NCBI GenBank assembly: GCA_003140785.1
Contig: PLKY01000274.1
Coordinates: forward strand, 7,910-14,382
Direction: 5' to 3'
Origin: Acidobacteriaceae bacterium
Lineage (GTDB): Bacteria > Acidobacteriota > Terriglobia > Terriglobales > Acidobacteriaceae
DNA: 6,473 nucleotides
A program made the translations under genes and the position numbers. Within the stretch, counting starts at the first letter, position 1. Every line of letters starts with the position of its first letter. This document shows, one piece after another, positions 1 through 6,251 of the stretch. The notes beneath the pieces are model-generated. The model had not been told where the DNA came from and searched no databases. It saw only the letters and a list, made by a program, of their open reading frames with translations.

Positions 1-545
1 CGCGCTGTCACGGCGTAGCCTCGTTTCCGCAATGCGCCCATCAACACGTTCGCATCTTCGAGATGCGAAACCGCAGCCACCTGCACCATCACGCCTGAGC
101 CCGGCGCAAGCGCAGGCTGCACTGCGATGCCAGGCACGGAATTCCATTGCGATCCACCACTCTCGGCAGAAATCGCAGGCCGCACTCCCGCTTCAGAAGC
201 GGCCGATTCCGCGCCATGTGCATTCGTAGCCGGAGCGGCATCGCCTTGCGTGGCCACCACAGGCGCCGCCTCCGCTGCTGCCGAAGGAGTGACGCCCTTC
301 GCTGCGGGTTTTTGTAAGGTGCTTGCTTGGGCCGCCAACGTCTGCCCCGCTGCTGCCTCTTTCGCGCTTACAGCCAAGTGCGCAGCGCTGCGCCTGCCCG
401 ACGTAAATCCCACGCCAAAACATAATCCGCAGAGAAGCAGCAATGCGCAAACGATCGCGAAGAGCACAGCCGGCCCAAGCGTTAACTCCACATCCCGTGG
501 CGCCTCTTCCGTTTCCAAATCCTCATCGCGAACGCTTCGTGGCAT
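1..545 (-). CDS. SPOR-domain membrane protein, 3' end cut by window edge
   Basis: The open frame runs from an ATG at 545 to the window edge, giving 181 codons with no stop. An in-frame TGA lies 9 nt before the ATG and a GAGGA ribosome-binding site lies 6 nt before it, so the start is firm. Residues 1-21 are acidic and charged (cytoplasmic). Residues 24-49 form one hydrophobic helix rich in Leu, Val and Cys, ending in a GRR stop. Residues 50-148 are a low-complexity Ala/Pro/Thr linker. From about residue 151 the sequence VMVQVAAVSHLEDANVLMGA, followed by LRKRGYAV, matches the start of a SPOR domain (beta strand, helix, then a Gly-Tyr turn). SPOR domains bind glycan strands lacking stem peptides, typically at septa. 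The second half of the domain is outside the window. The layout resembles FtsN/DedD-type proteins, but the length and order are common to many SPOR proteins, so no specific name is given. It lies 113 nt downstream of the slipin gene. Confidence 0.85.
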   Translation of the reverse strand, partial: MPRSVRDEDLETEEAPRDVELTLGPAVLFAIVCALLLLCGLCFGVGFTSGRRSAAHLAVSAKEAAAGQTLAAQASTLQKPAAKGVTPSAAAEAAPVVATQGDAAPATNAHGAESAASEAGVRPAISAESGGSQWNSVPGIAVQPALAPGSGVMVQVAAVSHLEDANVLMGALRKRGYAVTA

Positions 546-551
546 GCCGGA

Positions 552-556
552 TCCTC
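552..556 (-). promoter_or_regulatory. Ribosome-binding site of the SPOR gene
   Basis: GAGGA on the minus strand, 6 nt before the ATG at 545. It fixes the start of a gene that has no stop inside the window. Confidence 0.7.
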
Positions 557-600
557 AGATCGTGCAGTTCTTCGATTGGAAGCGAGCCGCTCGTTTGCGC

Positions 601-644
601 GTCCGCCCGGGCCGTTCTTCCACCCGAGATCGTCGCCCGCGGAC
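601..644 (-). repeat. GC-rich inverted repeat in the slipin-SPOR gap
   Basis: The arms GTCCGC (601-606) and GCGGAC (639-644) are perfect complements. After a 2-nt bulge, GGGC (609-612) pairs with GCCC (635-638). This gives a stem of about 10 bp closing a loop of 22 nt. It starts 15 nt after the slipin stop codon. No T tract follows it in the direction of transcription, so it is not a standard intrinsic terminator. A smaller hairpin, CGAG-CCG-CTCG at 583-593, lies just downstream. A role in mRNA stability, attenuation or partial termination between the two genes is possible, as is chance in GC-rich DNA. I see no clear promoter hexamers in this 113-nt gap. Confidence 0.4.
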
Positions 645-658
645 TCAGTCTTTCCGTG

Positions 659-1444
659 CTACTTCTCTTCTAATGCACTCTGGGCCGACGCTCCAAGCTT
701 ATTCAGGAGTGTGAGCAATTCCATTGGTAACGGGAACACGATCGTGGTGTTCTTCTCGACGCCGATTTCTGTCAGCGTTTGCAGGTAGCGCAATTGCAAG
801 GTAATGGGCTGGGTCGCCAGCAAGGCTGCCGCATCCACAAGTTTTTGCGCAGCATTAAACTCGCCCTCGGCGTGAATGATCTTCGACCGCCGTTCGCGCT
901 CTGCCTCCGCCTGCTTGGCCATTGCGCGCGTCATCGTCTCCGGCAAGTCCACCTGCTTCACTTCCACCGACACCACCTTCACGCCAAATGGTTCGGTACG
1001 CTGGTCGATAATGCTTTGGATGCGCAGGTTCAGTTTGTCGCGATGGCTCAGCAACTCGTCCAACTCCACCTCGCCCAGCACCGACCGCAGCGTCGTCTGC
1101 GCAAACTGCGATGTCTGATAGACGTAATTGGCCACTTTGATGGCAGCGGCATTCGGATCCACGACATACAGCGTCACCACCGCATTCACCTTGATGGTCA
1201 CGTTGTCCCGCGTGATCACATCCTGCGGCGGAACTTCCAGCACGTCCTGTCGCAGCGAGATGCGCACCATCTGATCCAGCGGCCTGAAGACGAAAATAAT
1301 GCCCGGTCCCTTCGGGGGAGTCAGCGCGCGCCCCAGCCGGAAAATCACCGCGCGTTCGTAGTCGCGAAGGATTTTGATGGAGTTCAGCAAATAGAGAACG
1401 ACAATGGCAATCAGGACAAGCAGCGAAATCGGAATTTCGGACAT
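659..1444 (-). CDS. Slipin (SPFH/stomatin/prohibitin family) membrane protein
   Basis: A 261-residue protein, a normal length for bacterial slipins. Residues 4-22 are a single N-terminal hydrophobic anchor (PISLLVLIAIVVLYLL). The SPFH domain follows at about 25-180, with the usual DYERAVIFRLGR entry, a PPKGPGIIFVFRPLD stretch, a DVITRDNVTIKVNAVV strand pair and a DLPETMTRAMAKQAEAERER segment. Residues 175-210 are a charged Ala/Glu-rich helix, the oligomerising coiled coil. The end has the slipin-typical LQLRYLQTLTEI and NTTIVFPLP motifs, then a short hydrophobic tail MELLTLLNKLG (241-251). Slipins form large ring- or raft-like oligomers on membranes and are thought to scaffold membrane domains. 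The archaeal homologue PH1511 is cleaved in its C-terminal hydrophobic region by its NfeD partner. Here NfeD lies 53 nt upstream on the same strand, the usual pairing. The ATG has a strong GAGGA site 6 nt ahead. The family is certain; the cellular role is inferred. Confidence 0.95.
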   Translation of the reverse strand: MSEIPISLLVLIAIVVLYLLNSIKILRDYERAVIFRLGRALTPPKGPGIIFVFRPLDQMVRISLRQDVLEVPPQDVITRDNVTIKVNAVVTLYVVDPNAAAIKVANYVYQTSQFAQTTLRSVLGEVELDELLSHRDKLNLRIQSIIDQRTEPFGVKVVSVEVKQVDLPETMTRAMAKQAEAERERRSKIIHAEGEFNAAQKLVDAAALLATQPITLQLRYLQTLTEIGVEKNTTIVFPLPMELLTLLNKLGASAQSALEEK

Positions 1445-1450
1445 GGGCTT

Positions 1451-1455
1451 TCCTC
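1451..1455 (-). promoter_or_regulatory. Ribosome-binding site of the slipin gene
   Basis: GAGGA on the minus strand, 6 nt before the ATG at 1444, in the 53-nt gap after the NfeD stop. It is the strongest ribosome-binding site seen in the window and supports separate, efficient initiation of slipin. I see no terminator or promoter in the gap, so the two genes are probably on one transcript. Confidence 0.65.
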
Positions 1456-1497
1456 ACTCAGCAGCGATTCTACTCTCGCGAGCACCCGGACGGCCCT

Positions 1498-2847
1498 CTA
1501 CACACCGTGCGCAGCTGCTGTTGGCGCACTCCGCGAATCGGCAGGTTCGACGCGCAACAGATATTGCTCGTGCCCCACAACCCGCAGCCTTGCTCCAGTC
1601 GTCACGGGTTCGCTCGCCACCGCGCGCCAGATCTCCCCATCCACCAGCACATGGCCTTCCAGGGTCAAAGGCTCCATCGCCGAGGCGGCGCTCCCCACCA
1701 GCGCATCGGCTCCGAGAAGTGACTTTCTCCGTCGAGCACGCACCGCCAGCCGCACAAGAAACACGGTGATGCCGCCGAATCCCGCACTCACCGCGATCGC
1801 CACCCAGGGACTGATCGCCATCTCCGGCACCGGCGCTGCAATCAAAGTAAGTGTGCCAAACATCAGGCACACAATTCCCGCGATCGCCAGCGCGCCATGC
1901 CCGCCAAACTTCGCCTCCAGCGCCATCAACACAAGCGCCCCCACCAGGAGCATCACAGCGGTGTAACGAATCGGCAACAGATCCAGCCCAAAAATCCCGA
2001 GCAACACCATCAACGTGCCCAGCGCTCCGGGCACAATCGTTCCCGGCGTGTTGAATTCGAGATAAATCAGCAGCGCCCCGCCCACCAGCAGCAGCAACGC
2101 AATGTTGGGATTCACCAGCCATCCCAGCAACTCCTCGCGCAGCGTCGGTTGCAACATCTCAATCCGCGCTCCCGCCAGGTGCAGCGTCACCTTCGTCCCA
2201 TCAAATCGCGTAATCTCGCGCCCGTTGAGCGCCGCCAGCAGTTCTGCATCATTTTTCGCGATCAGGTCGATCAGGTGCTGCGCCTGCGCTTCTTCCGCTG
2301 TATACGAGTGCGACGAGGCGACAGCCGCCACCGCAGCGTCCTGGTTCCGATTCCGCTGCTTCACATAAGAGCGCAGAAATGCCTCGGCGTCGTTCTCCAC
2401 CTTCTGCATTTCGGTGTCATCCGGCTTTCCGCCTTCAAACACCACGTGCGCCGCGCCGGCCTCTGTGCCGGGAGCCATCGCCGCTACATCCGCCGCTTCG
2501 AGTAGAAAGAACCCCGCCGACCCCGCCCGCGCACCCGATGGCGCAACATAAATAATCACCGGCACGCGCGAGCCTAAAATCGCCCCAACCATCCCGCGCA
2601 TCGAATCCACCAATCCACCCGGCGTGTCCATTTCAATGAGCAACGCAGCGGCACCCGCGTCATTCGCGTGCGTCAACGCCCGCTCCAGCATGCCTTGGCT
2701 CACGGGTTGAATCGTGTCCTTGAGAACGACCTTCACCACCACCGGTTGCTGCGCGCAAAGCGTCAATCCCCACGCTAGGCTCAACCCCATGGCCGCAACC
2801 AGTCTCACCGCACGTTCGAATCCAGACTTGCTCTTTCGCTGAAGCAT
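1498..2847 (-). CDS. Long NfeD: membrane-bound ClpP-class serine protease (1510-type)
   Basis: A 449-residue protein from the ATG at 2847. Residues 1-33 are a signal peptide: basic MLQRKSKSGFER, a hydrophobic core, then LCA before QQP. Residues 35-235 are the ClpP/crotonase-fold protease domain, with EMDTPGGLVDSM, a VPVIIYV strand and SGARAGSAGFF. Ser110 (in AGSAG) is the predicted nucleophile. Lys149, in the KVENDAEAFLRS segment that precedes RNRN, aligns from memory with the catalytic Lys138 of PH1510, so the Ser-Lys dyad looks intact. About five membrane helices lie at 247-368. An NfeD OB-fold tail lies at 385-436 (GHVLVDGEIWRAV...GARLRVVG...LLRVEP). The topology places the protease outside the inner membrane. 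In the archaeal system the protease cleaves the C-terminal tail of its stomatin partner; the slipin gene follows by 53 nt. The frame extends to a TTG at 2868, but that codon is 3 nt after the upstream stop and lacks a spaced ribosome-binding site, whereas the ATG has GGAG. Confidence 0.94.
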   Translation of the reverse strand: MLQRKSKSGFERAVRLVAAMGLSLAWGLTLCAQQPVVVKVVLKDTIQPVSQGMLERALTHANDAGAAALLIEMDTPGGLVDSMRGMVGAILGSRVPVIIYVAPSGARAGSAGFFLLEAADVAAMAPGTEAGAAHVVFEGGKPDDTEMQKVENDAEAFLRSYVKQRNRNQDAAVAAVASSHSYTAEEAQAQHLIDLIAKNDAELLAALNGREITRFDGTKVTLHLAGARIEMLQPTLREELLGWLVNPNIALLLLVGGALLIYLEFNTPGTIVPGALGTLMVLLGIFGLDLLPIRYTAVMLLVGALVLMALEAKFGGHGALAIAGIVCLMFGTLTLIAAPVPEMAISPWVAIAVSAGFGGITVFLVRLAVRARRRKSLLGADALVGSAASAMEPLTLEGHVLVDGEIWRAVASEPVTTGARLRVVGHEQYLLRVEPADSRSAPTAAAHGV

Positions 2848-2852
2848 GGCTG

Positions 2853-2856
2853 CTCC
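2853..2856 (-). promoter_or_regulatory. Ribosome-binding site deciding the NfeD start
   Basis: GGAG on the minus strand, 5 nt before the ATG at 2847, within the 24-nt gap after the TPR gene stop. It favours the ATG over the in-frame TTG at 2868 and leaves a cleaner basic n-region on the signal peptide. Confidence 0.6.
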
Positions 2857-2871
2857 ATCCAATCTCAATCC

Positions 2872-4524
2872 TTACAATTTCCCGCTCGTCTTCAACTCAA
2901 TCTTCCGGCTCAAGTCCTGCGCCGCCGCACTGCGTGGGTCAAGCTTTAGCGCCTCGCCGGCTTCCTTGCCCGCGTTGTCCAGATGATTGGCCGCCAGGTC
3001 CAAACGCCCCAGAACAAGATACGCCTCTGCCACCGGCTTCAGTTCCAACGCCGCTTTCGCCTCCGTGCGCGCCGATGCGGCATCCCCGCTCCGCTCCCGG
3101 ACCTCGGCCAATCCTGCGTGTGCCTCGGCAATAGCCCCATCAGTCGCCACCGCCGTCTGATAGAGCCGTTCTGCCTCCAGCAACAATCCACGATCCAGAT
3201 AATCCTTGGCCTGTGCCGTCAGCTTCACCGCGCGGTCATGCGGACTCAGTTCCGCCAGCCGCGCGGTCTCCATCTGATCCATCATGCCCGCAGCCTGCCG
3301 GAATGCGACTGCATCGAAGCTGCGCACAATCCGCTCCAATGGGTCGGGATTCGCCGCTGCATCCGTGTTTCCATCTGAAACGGTGCGCACCGCAGCCGCC
3401 GGCTCGCGCCACTCTTTCTCCAGTCCCAGTGCTTCGGTGTCGTTAGGCCGCAGCTTCACGCACTGGCCCAACTCCGCAAGGGCTGCGTTGGTTTCTCCAC
3501 GGCGCTTCAGGCTCACAGCGAGATTGAAGTGATAATCCGCCTGGTTCGGGTCCGCTGTTTCTGCGGCCACAAACTGGGCACTTCCATCGCGCCCATCGCG
3601 GCTCACAGCCACACCCTCGTTATTCAGCACTTCCGCCAAGGGAAGAACCATCGCCACGCCCTTGAACGCCGCCTCCGCCTGCGGATAGCTCCCCGAAAAC
3701 AGCAGCGACAAGCCGCGATAAAATCCCGCCTCCAGTGCATTCGGATCGTTCCGGCCCACCTTTGCAAACGCCGCCGCGGCCTCTTCATACTGCTGCCCGG
3801 CATAATCCTCGCGCCCCAGCGCCATCCACGCCGGGCCAAAATCCGGGCTCAACCGAACAGCATTGTTCAAATGGCGCAGTCGCTCATCGTGGTCCGGCTC
3901 CGTAATGCCCCGGATGTACTGCTCAAAGGCATCCAACCGCGTGCCTCTCCCAGCAGCAACAAAAGTCTCCTCCGATCCGCTGAACCCTGGGTCCAGCTCG
4001 CGGGTCACCTTCCAGGCCAGCGAACCGAAGACGGCAATCAAATCGTGCATCTCGCCGCGCGCCGACACCTCAACACTCATACGCAGGTGCGCCACATCCA
4101 CCACTCGTGCAAAGGCCACCAGGCCCGTCCCATCGGTCACATAGTTGCCCACAACAATCGAGTCCGCGTCCAGCGTCTGCGCCAACTTCAGCGAACTGGC
4201 CCGCGAAGGCTGGAATCCCTCCGGCAGCCCCAGATGATCCAGCGCATAGACCCTATCTTCTCTACTTAACGGAGCAAATCCTGCCGAGGTAAACCGGCTG
4301 CTCAGAATTTCCGCTGCGGCCTCGCGAACCCAGTCCAGGCTCGGTTGGCCGGTGCGGTTATCGAATGGCTGCACCAGAAGAATCCGACCGCGGCCGGCAT
4401 CTGCCGTCTCCTGGCTTACCTCAGGGCTCGCCTGTCCGCGCGCCTGCAATCCCAGCGCGCATCCCAAAAGCAGCCACACTCCGGCCGCGCCCATTGCCCA
4501 TCTCCGGAATGAAGAGAAACGCAT
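2872..4524 (-). CDS. Exported TPR protein with TolB/CsgG-like N-terminal domain
   Basis: A 550-residue protein from the ATG at 4524. Residues 1-32 are an export signal: MRFSSFRRW, a hydrophobic core with LLLGC, then ARGQA before SPEVS. LLGC at 19-22 is a borderline lipobox, so it may be a lipoprotein anchored at Cys22 or a protein cleaved after GQA. Residues 46-155 (RILLVQPFDNRTG, then a WVREAAAEILSSRF helix, SREDRVYALDHLG and DADSIVVGNYV) resemble the TolB-like/CsgG/FlgO N-terminal fold found in periplasmic proteins. TPR-like helix pairs follow at about 211-262, 263-296, 327-360, 434-465, 466-497 and 498-530, several ending in xLxP or xLDP. A Pro/Ala/Asp-rich break at 370-395 splits the repeats into two blocks. 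No catalytic motif is seen, so it is probably a periplasmic scaffold or assembly factor. It is 24 nt upstream of NfeD, suggesting co-transcription. The frame extends to a TTG at 4551, but that lies upstream of a TATAAT box and was not chosen. The specific function is unknown. Confidence 0.88.
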   Translation of the reverse strand: MRFSSFRRWAMGAAGVWLLLGCALGLQARGQASPEVSQETADAGRGRILLVQPFDNRTGQPSLDWVREAAAEILSSRFTSAGFAPLSREDRVYALDHLGLPEGFQPSRASSLKLAQTLDADSIVVGNYVTDGTGLVAFARVVDVAHLRMSVEVSARGEMHDLIAVFGSLAWKVTRELDPGFSGSEETFVAAGRGTRLDAFEQYIRGITEPDHDERLRHLNNAVRLSPDFGPAWMALGREDYAGQQYEEAAAAFAKVGRNDPNALEAGFYRGLSLLFSGSYPQAEAAFKGVAMVLPLAEVLNNEGVAVSRDGRDGSAQFVAAETADPNQADYHFNLAVSLKRRGETNAALAELGQCVKLRPNDTEALGLEKEWREPAAAVRTVSDGNTDAAANPDPLERIVRSFDAVAFRQAAGMMDQMETARLAELSPHDRAVKLTAQAKDYLDRGLLLEAERLYQTAVATDGAIAEAHAGLAEVRERSGDAASARTEAKAALELKPVAEAYLVLGRLDLAANHLDNAGKEAGEALKLDPRSAAAQDLSRKIELKTSGKL

Positions 4525-4537
4525 CACAACAGTTCCG

Positions 4538-4543
4538 ATTATA
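4538..4543 (-). promoter_or_regulatory. Candidate -10 box upstream of the TPR-NfeD-slipin block
   Basis: A perfect TATAAT on the minus strand in the 53-nt gap between the glycosyltransferase stop (4578) and the TPR ATG (4524). It ends 13 nt before the ATG, so transcription would begin about 6-7 nt before the start codon, giving a very short or nearly leaderless mRNA. The best -35 at 17-nt spacing is TGCAGC, a poor match to TTGACA, and there is no extended -10 TG. The only Shine-Dalgarno-like bases before the ATG are a weak GGAA at about 4532-4535. The box stands out in GC-rich surroundings, but it could be chance. Confidence 0.4.
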
Positions 4544-4546
4544 GGT

Positions 4547-4566
4547 TGCAAGCTACGCGCGCTGCA
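4547..4566. repeat. Imperfect 20-bp inverted repeat next to the -10 box
   Basis: TGCA-A-GC at 4547-4553 pairs with GC-TGCA at 4561-4566, leaving one bulged A and a 7-nt centre TACGCGC. It lies 3 bp upstream of the TATAAT box and covers the spacer and part of the -35 position, where an operator could sit. The arms are only 6 bp, so chance is a real possibility. It has no T tract and is too weak to be a terminator. Confidence 0.25.
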
Positions 4567-4577
4567 CTCATCGCGCC

Positions 4578-6236
4578 TCAGCCCGAGGTGTGCAAGCGCA
4601 GACTTTTCTGCGATCCCGCACCTGCTTCAATCTGCCGATTGAACCGGATCAACGCGATCCACAGTCCGTGATCTTCCCGCTGCCATACCAGCGTTCCGTG
4701 CAGTCGCAACGCAATCGCCTCTGGCGGCAAATCATGATGAAGCCCAAAATAACGCTCATCCATGGCCTCGCTCTTCGGTCCAAGACTCAGCGGCAACGAC
4801 GGCGGATCGTATTTGGTTGAAAACACCAGCGCCGCCGAATACTTCTCCGGCTCGCCCGCTGCCCGATCCATTTGCGCCGATGTGAAATCCTCCAACCGGT
4901 ACACCGTGTACGGCTCCTTCACATAGCCGAGCTCCGGCCGCTTCAGTTCATCGGTCACCGGCCACGCCGACAGCACAGTCGCCCCGCGGTATCTCTTGTT
5001 CAGTTGCGCAATCCCCGCCACATGCATCCGAATCACCCGCGCATACGCCAGATTATCTTCGGGCGCAAACCGATACGGCGGATTCACGAAAAGACCAACC
5101 ACAAACGCGACCGCCGAAAATGCCGCCAGCCCCTGCCAGTACGGCACCCGCCGATAAAACGTCGAAACCGCCACCAGCAGCACCAGCGGATACATGGGCA
5201 ACAAATACCGCGTCAGCAGCGCGCCGCCCAACACACTAAACAGCATCGCATTCACCAGCAGGACAAAGAAAATCCGTGCGAGCGCTTCCCTTTGAATCCC
5301 CGTGCGCTCTTTCCCCGCGCTGTCCAGCCTGGGTGCCAGCATCATCGCCGCAATTGTCATCAACGACGGTACAAAAAGATTCATGTGTGCGGTCAGGTGC
5401 AGCAGCCGATTCCCGAATGCCGCCAGAATCCGCACCGGCGTCATCGTCGCTTCCGCGTTGTATCTCAAATACTCAGGGTTCCCGAAAACAAATCCCGTCT
5501 TTGCGTAATGCCACGCGTACCAGCCACACAACGGCAAAATACTCGCAGCCATCCATGCAGCTTCACACCATGCACGCCGCCGCTCCGGCCCCTGCGCGCG
5601 AAACCCGTCCGCTGCATCCATCACCGCCAGCGTTAGCGGAACTGCAATCGCCGTTTCCTTGCACAACGCCGCCGCCATAAACCACAGCGCCGCAACCCAA
5701 GGCTTTCGATTCCCAACTCCATCCCTCCGCGGCAACGCATACACCAGTCCCCACAGCGAGCACGCCGCGGCGAAAATATCCGCGTGTGCCAGCGTGCTCT
5801 GCGCAAACCAGATTGGATAAAGCCCCGTCAGCACCACGGTCCAGAACGCCACTATCGCCGATCCCGTCAGTCGTAGCGCAAGCCGCCACACCGCCAGCAA
5901 TCCCAGCGAGGCTACGATCAGCACCGCTTCCCGGGTCACTTCGGGGGAAAATCCAGACAACTTCCACCACAACGCCAGATAAATACTCGGCAGCGGCGGA
6001 TGCGCATTGCTCAACGTCGTAATTGGAATCAGCGAACCGGTACGAAAAAAATCCCAAGCCGCGGGAATGTAATACCCCGCCTCGTCCCAGTAATACGGAA
6101 GCAGCAGCAGCGAAAAGTGACTGACATACTCCGCCGCAAAGATCACCGGAAAAATCATCCACGCCGGAAACGGCGCGTCCCTTCGCAGCTCGAACATGTG
6201 TCGAAGGCGCAGGCGTGTGCTCATCGAATCGGGCAA
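4578..6236 (-). CDS. GT39/PMT-ArnT superfamily membrane glycosyltransferase
   Basis: A 552-residue protein from the TTG at 6236. About 11 hydrophobic segments span 25-385, followed by a soluble C-terminal domain (395-552). Family marks are the acidic pair D51-E52 in the first outer loop (YYWDEAGYY), which in GT39/GT83 enzymes includes the catalytic acid; HPPL at 79-82; CKE at 193-195 in a membrane helix; and LTRYLLPMYP at 341-350. Such enzymes move a sugar from a polyprenyl-phosphate donor to protein, lipid A or another acceptor on the outer face of the inner membrane. The acceptor and sugar cannot be told from this sequence. The tail (VLSAWPVTDELKRPELGYV, then FSTKYDPPSLPL) shows no fold I recognise. 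The TTG has GGAG 4 nt ahead, whereas the ATG at 6224 would sit 16 nt from that site; translation could still start at the ATG. The gene begins 15 nt after the DUF3467 stop, so these two are probably co-transcribed. Confidence 0.9.
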   Translation of the reverse strand: MPDSMSTRLRLRHMFELRRDAPFPAWMIFPVIFAAEYVSHFSLLLLPYYWDEAGYYIPAAWDFFRTGSLIPITTLSNAHPPLPSIYLALWWKLSGFSPEVTREAVLIVASLGLLAVWRLALRLTGSAIVAFWTVVLTGLYPIWFAQSTLAHADIFAAACSLWGLVYALPRRDGVGNRKPWVAALWFMAAALCKETAIAVPLTLAVMDAADGFRAQGPERRRAWCEAAWMAASILPLCGWYAWHYAKTGFVFGNPEYLRYNAEATMTPVRILAAFGNRLLHLTAHMNLFVPSLMTIAAMMLAPRLDSAGKERTGIQREALARIFFVLLVNAMLFSVLGGALLTRYLLPMYPLVLLVAVSTFYRRVPYWQGLAAFSAVAFVVGLFVNPPYRFAPEDNLAYARVIRMHVAGIAQLNKRYRGATVLSAWPVTDELKRPELGYVKEPYTVYRLEDFTSAQMDRAAGEPEKYSAALVFSTKYDPPSLPLSLGPKSEAMDERYFGLHHDLPPEAIALRLHGTLVWQREDHGLWIALIRFNRQIEAGAGSQKSLRLHTSG

Positions 6237-6240
6237 TCGT

Positions 6241-6244
6241 CTCC
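6241..6244 (-). promoter_or_regulatory. Ribosome-binding site that decides the glycosyltransferase start
   Basis: GGAG on the minus strand within GGCGGAG, 4 nt before the TTG at 6236 and 16 nt before the ATG at 6224. The spacing is slightly short for the TTG and too long for the ATG, so TTG is favoured but not proven. Confidence 0.4.
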
Positions 6245-6251
6245 GCCGTTT

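Noticed and set aside
127..714. 195-codon plus-strand open frame at the left end
   Set aside because: It overlaps the SPOR gene on the other strand and has Ser/Pro/Ala low-complexity content; the SPOR frame has a start, ribosome-binding site and domain.
779..1966. 395-codon plus-strand open frame opposite slipin and NfeD
   Set aside because: It spans two well-recognised minus-strand genes and their gap. Its product is rich in His, Arg and Gln with no recognisable domain, as expected from the antisense of GC-rich codons.
2081..2098. Short CAGCAGCAG-type run
   Set aside because: It encodes consecutive Leu residues of an NfeD membrane helix, so it is explained by coding.
1454..2122. 222-codon minus-strand open frame in another frame of NfeD
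   Set aside because: The product is rich in Cys, Gly and Arg with no family resemblance, and it overlaps the membrane and OB-fold part of NfeD, which is clearly the true frame.
2731..2760. Possible lipobox at LTLC in the NfeD signal peptide
   Set aside because: The residue before Cys is Leu rather than Gly, Ala or Ser, and a normal cleavage site (LCA before QQ) fits better.
3529..4269. 246-codon plus-strand open frame opposite the TPR gene
   Set aside because: Same antisense composition effect; no ribosome-binding site or domain recognised.
4571..4592. Hairpin CCTC-GGGCT-GAGG at the glycosyltransferase stop as a terminator
   Set aside because: The stem is only 4 bp and no T tract follows.
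4872..5636. 254-codon plus-strand open frame opposite the glycosyltransferase
   Set aside because: The product is an Arg/His/Gln/Pro-rich string without motifs, and the opposite strand encodes a clear membrane enzyme.
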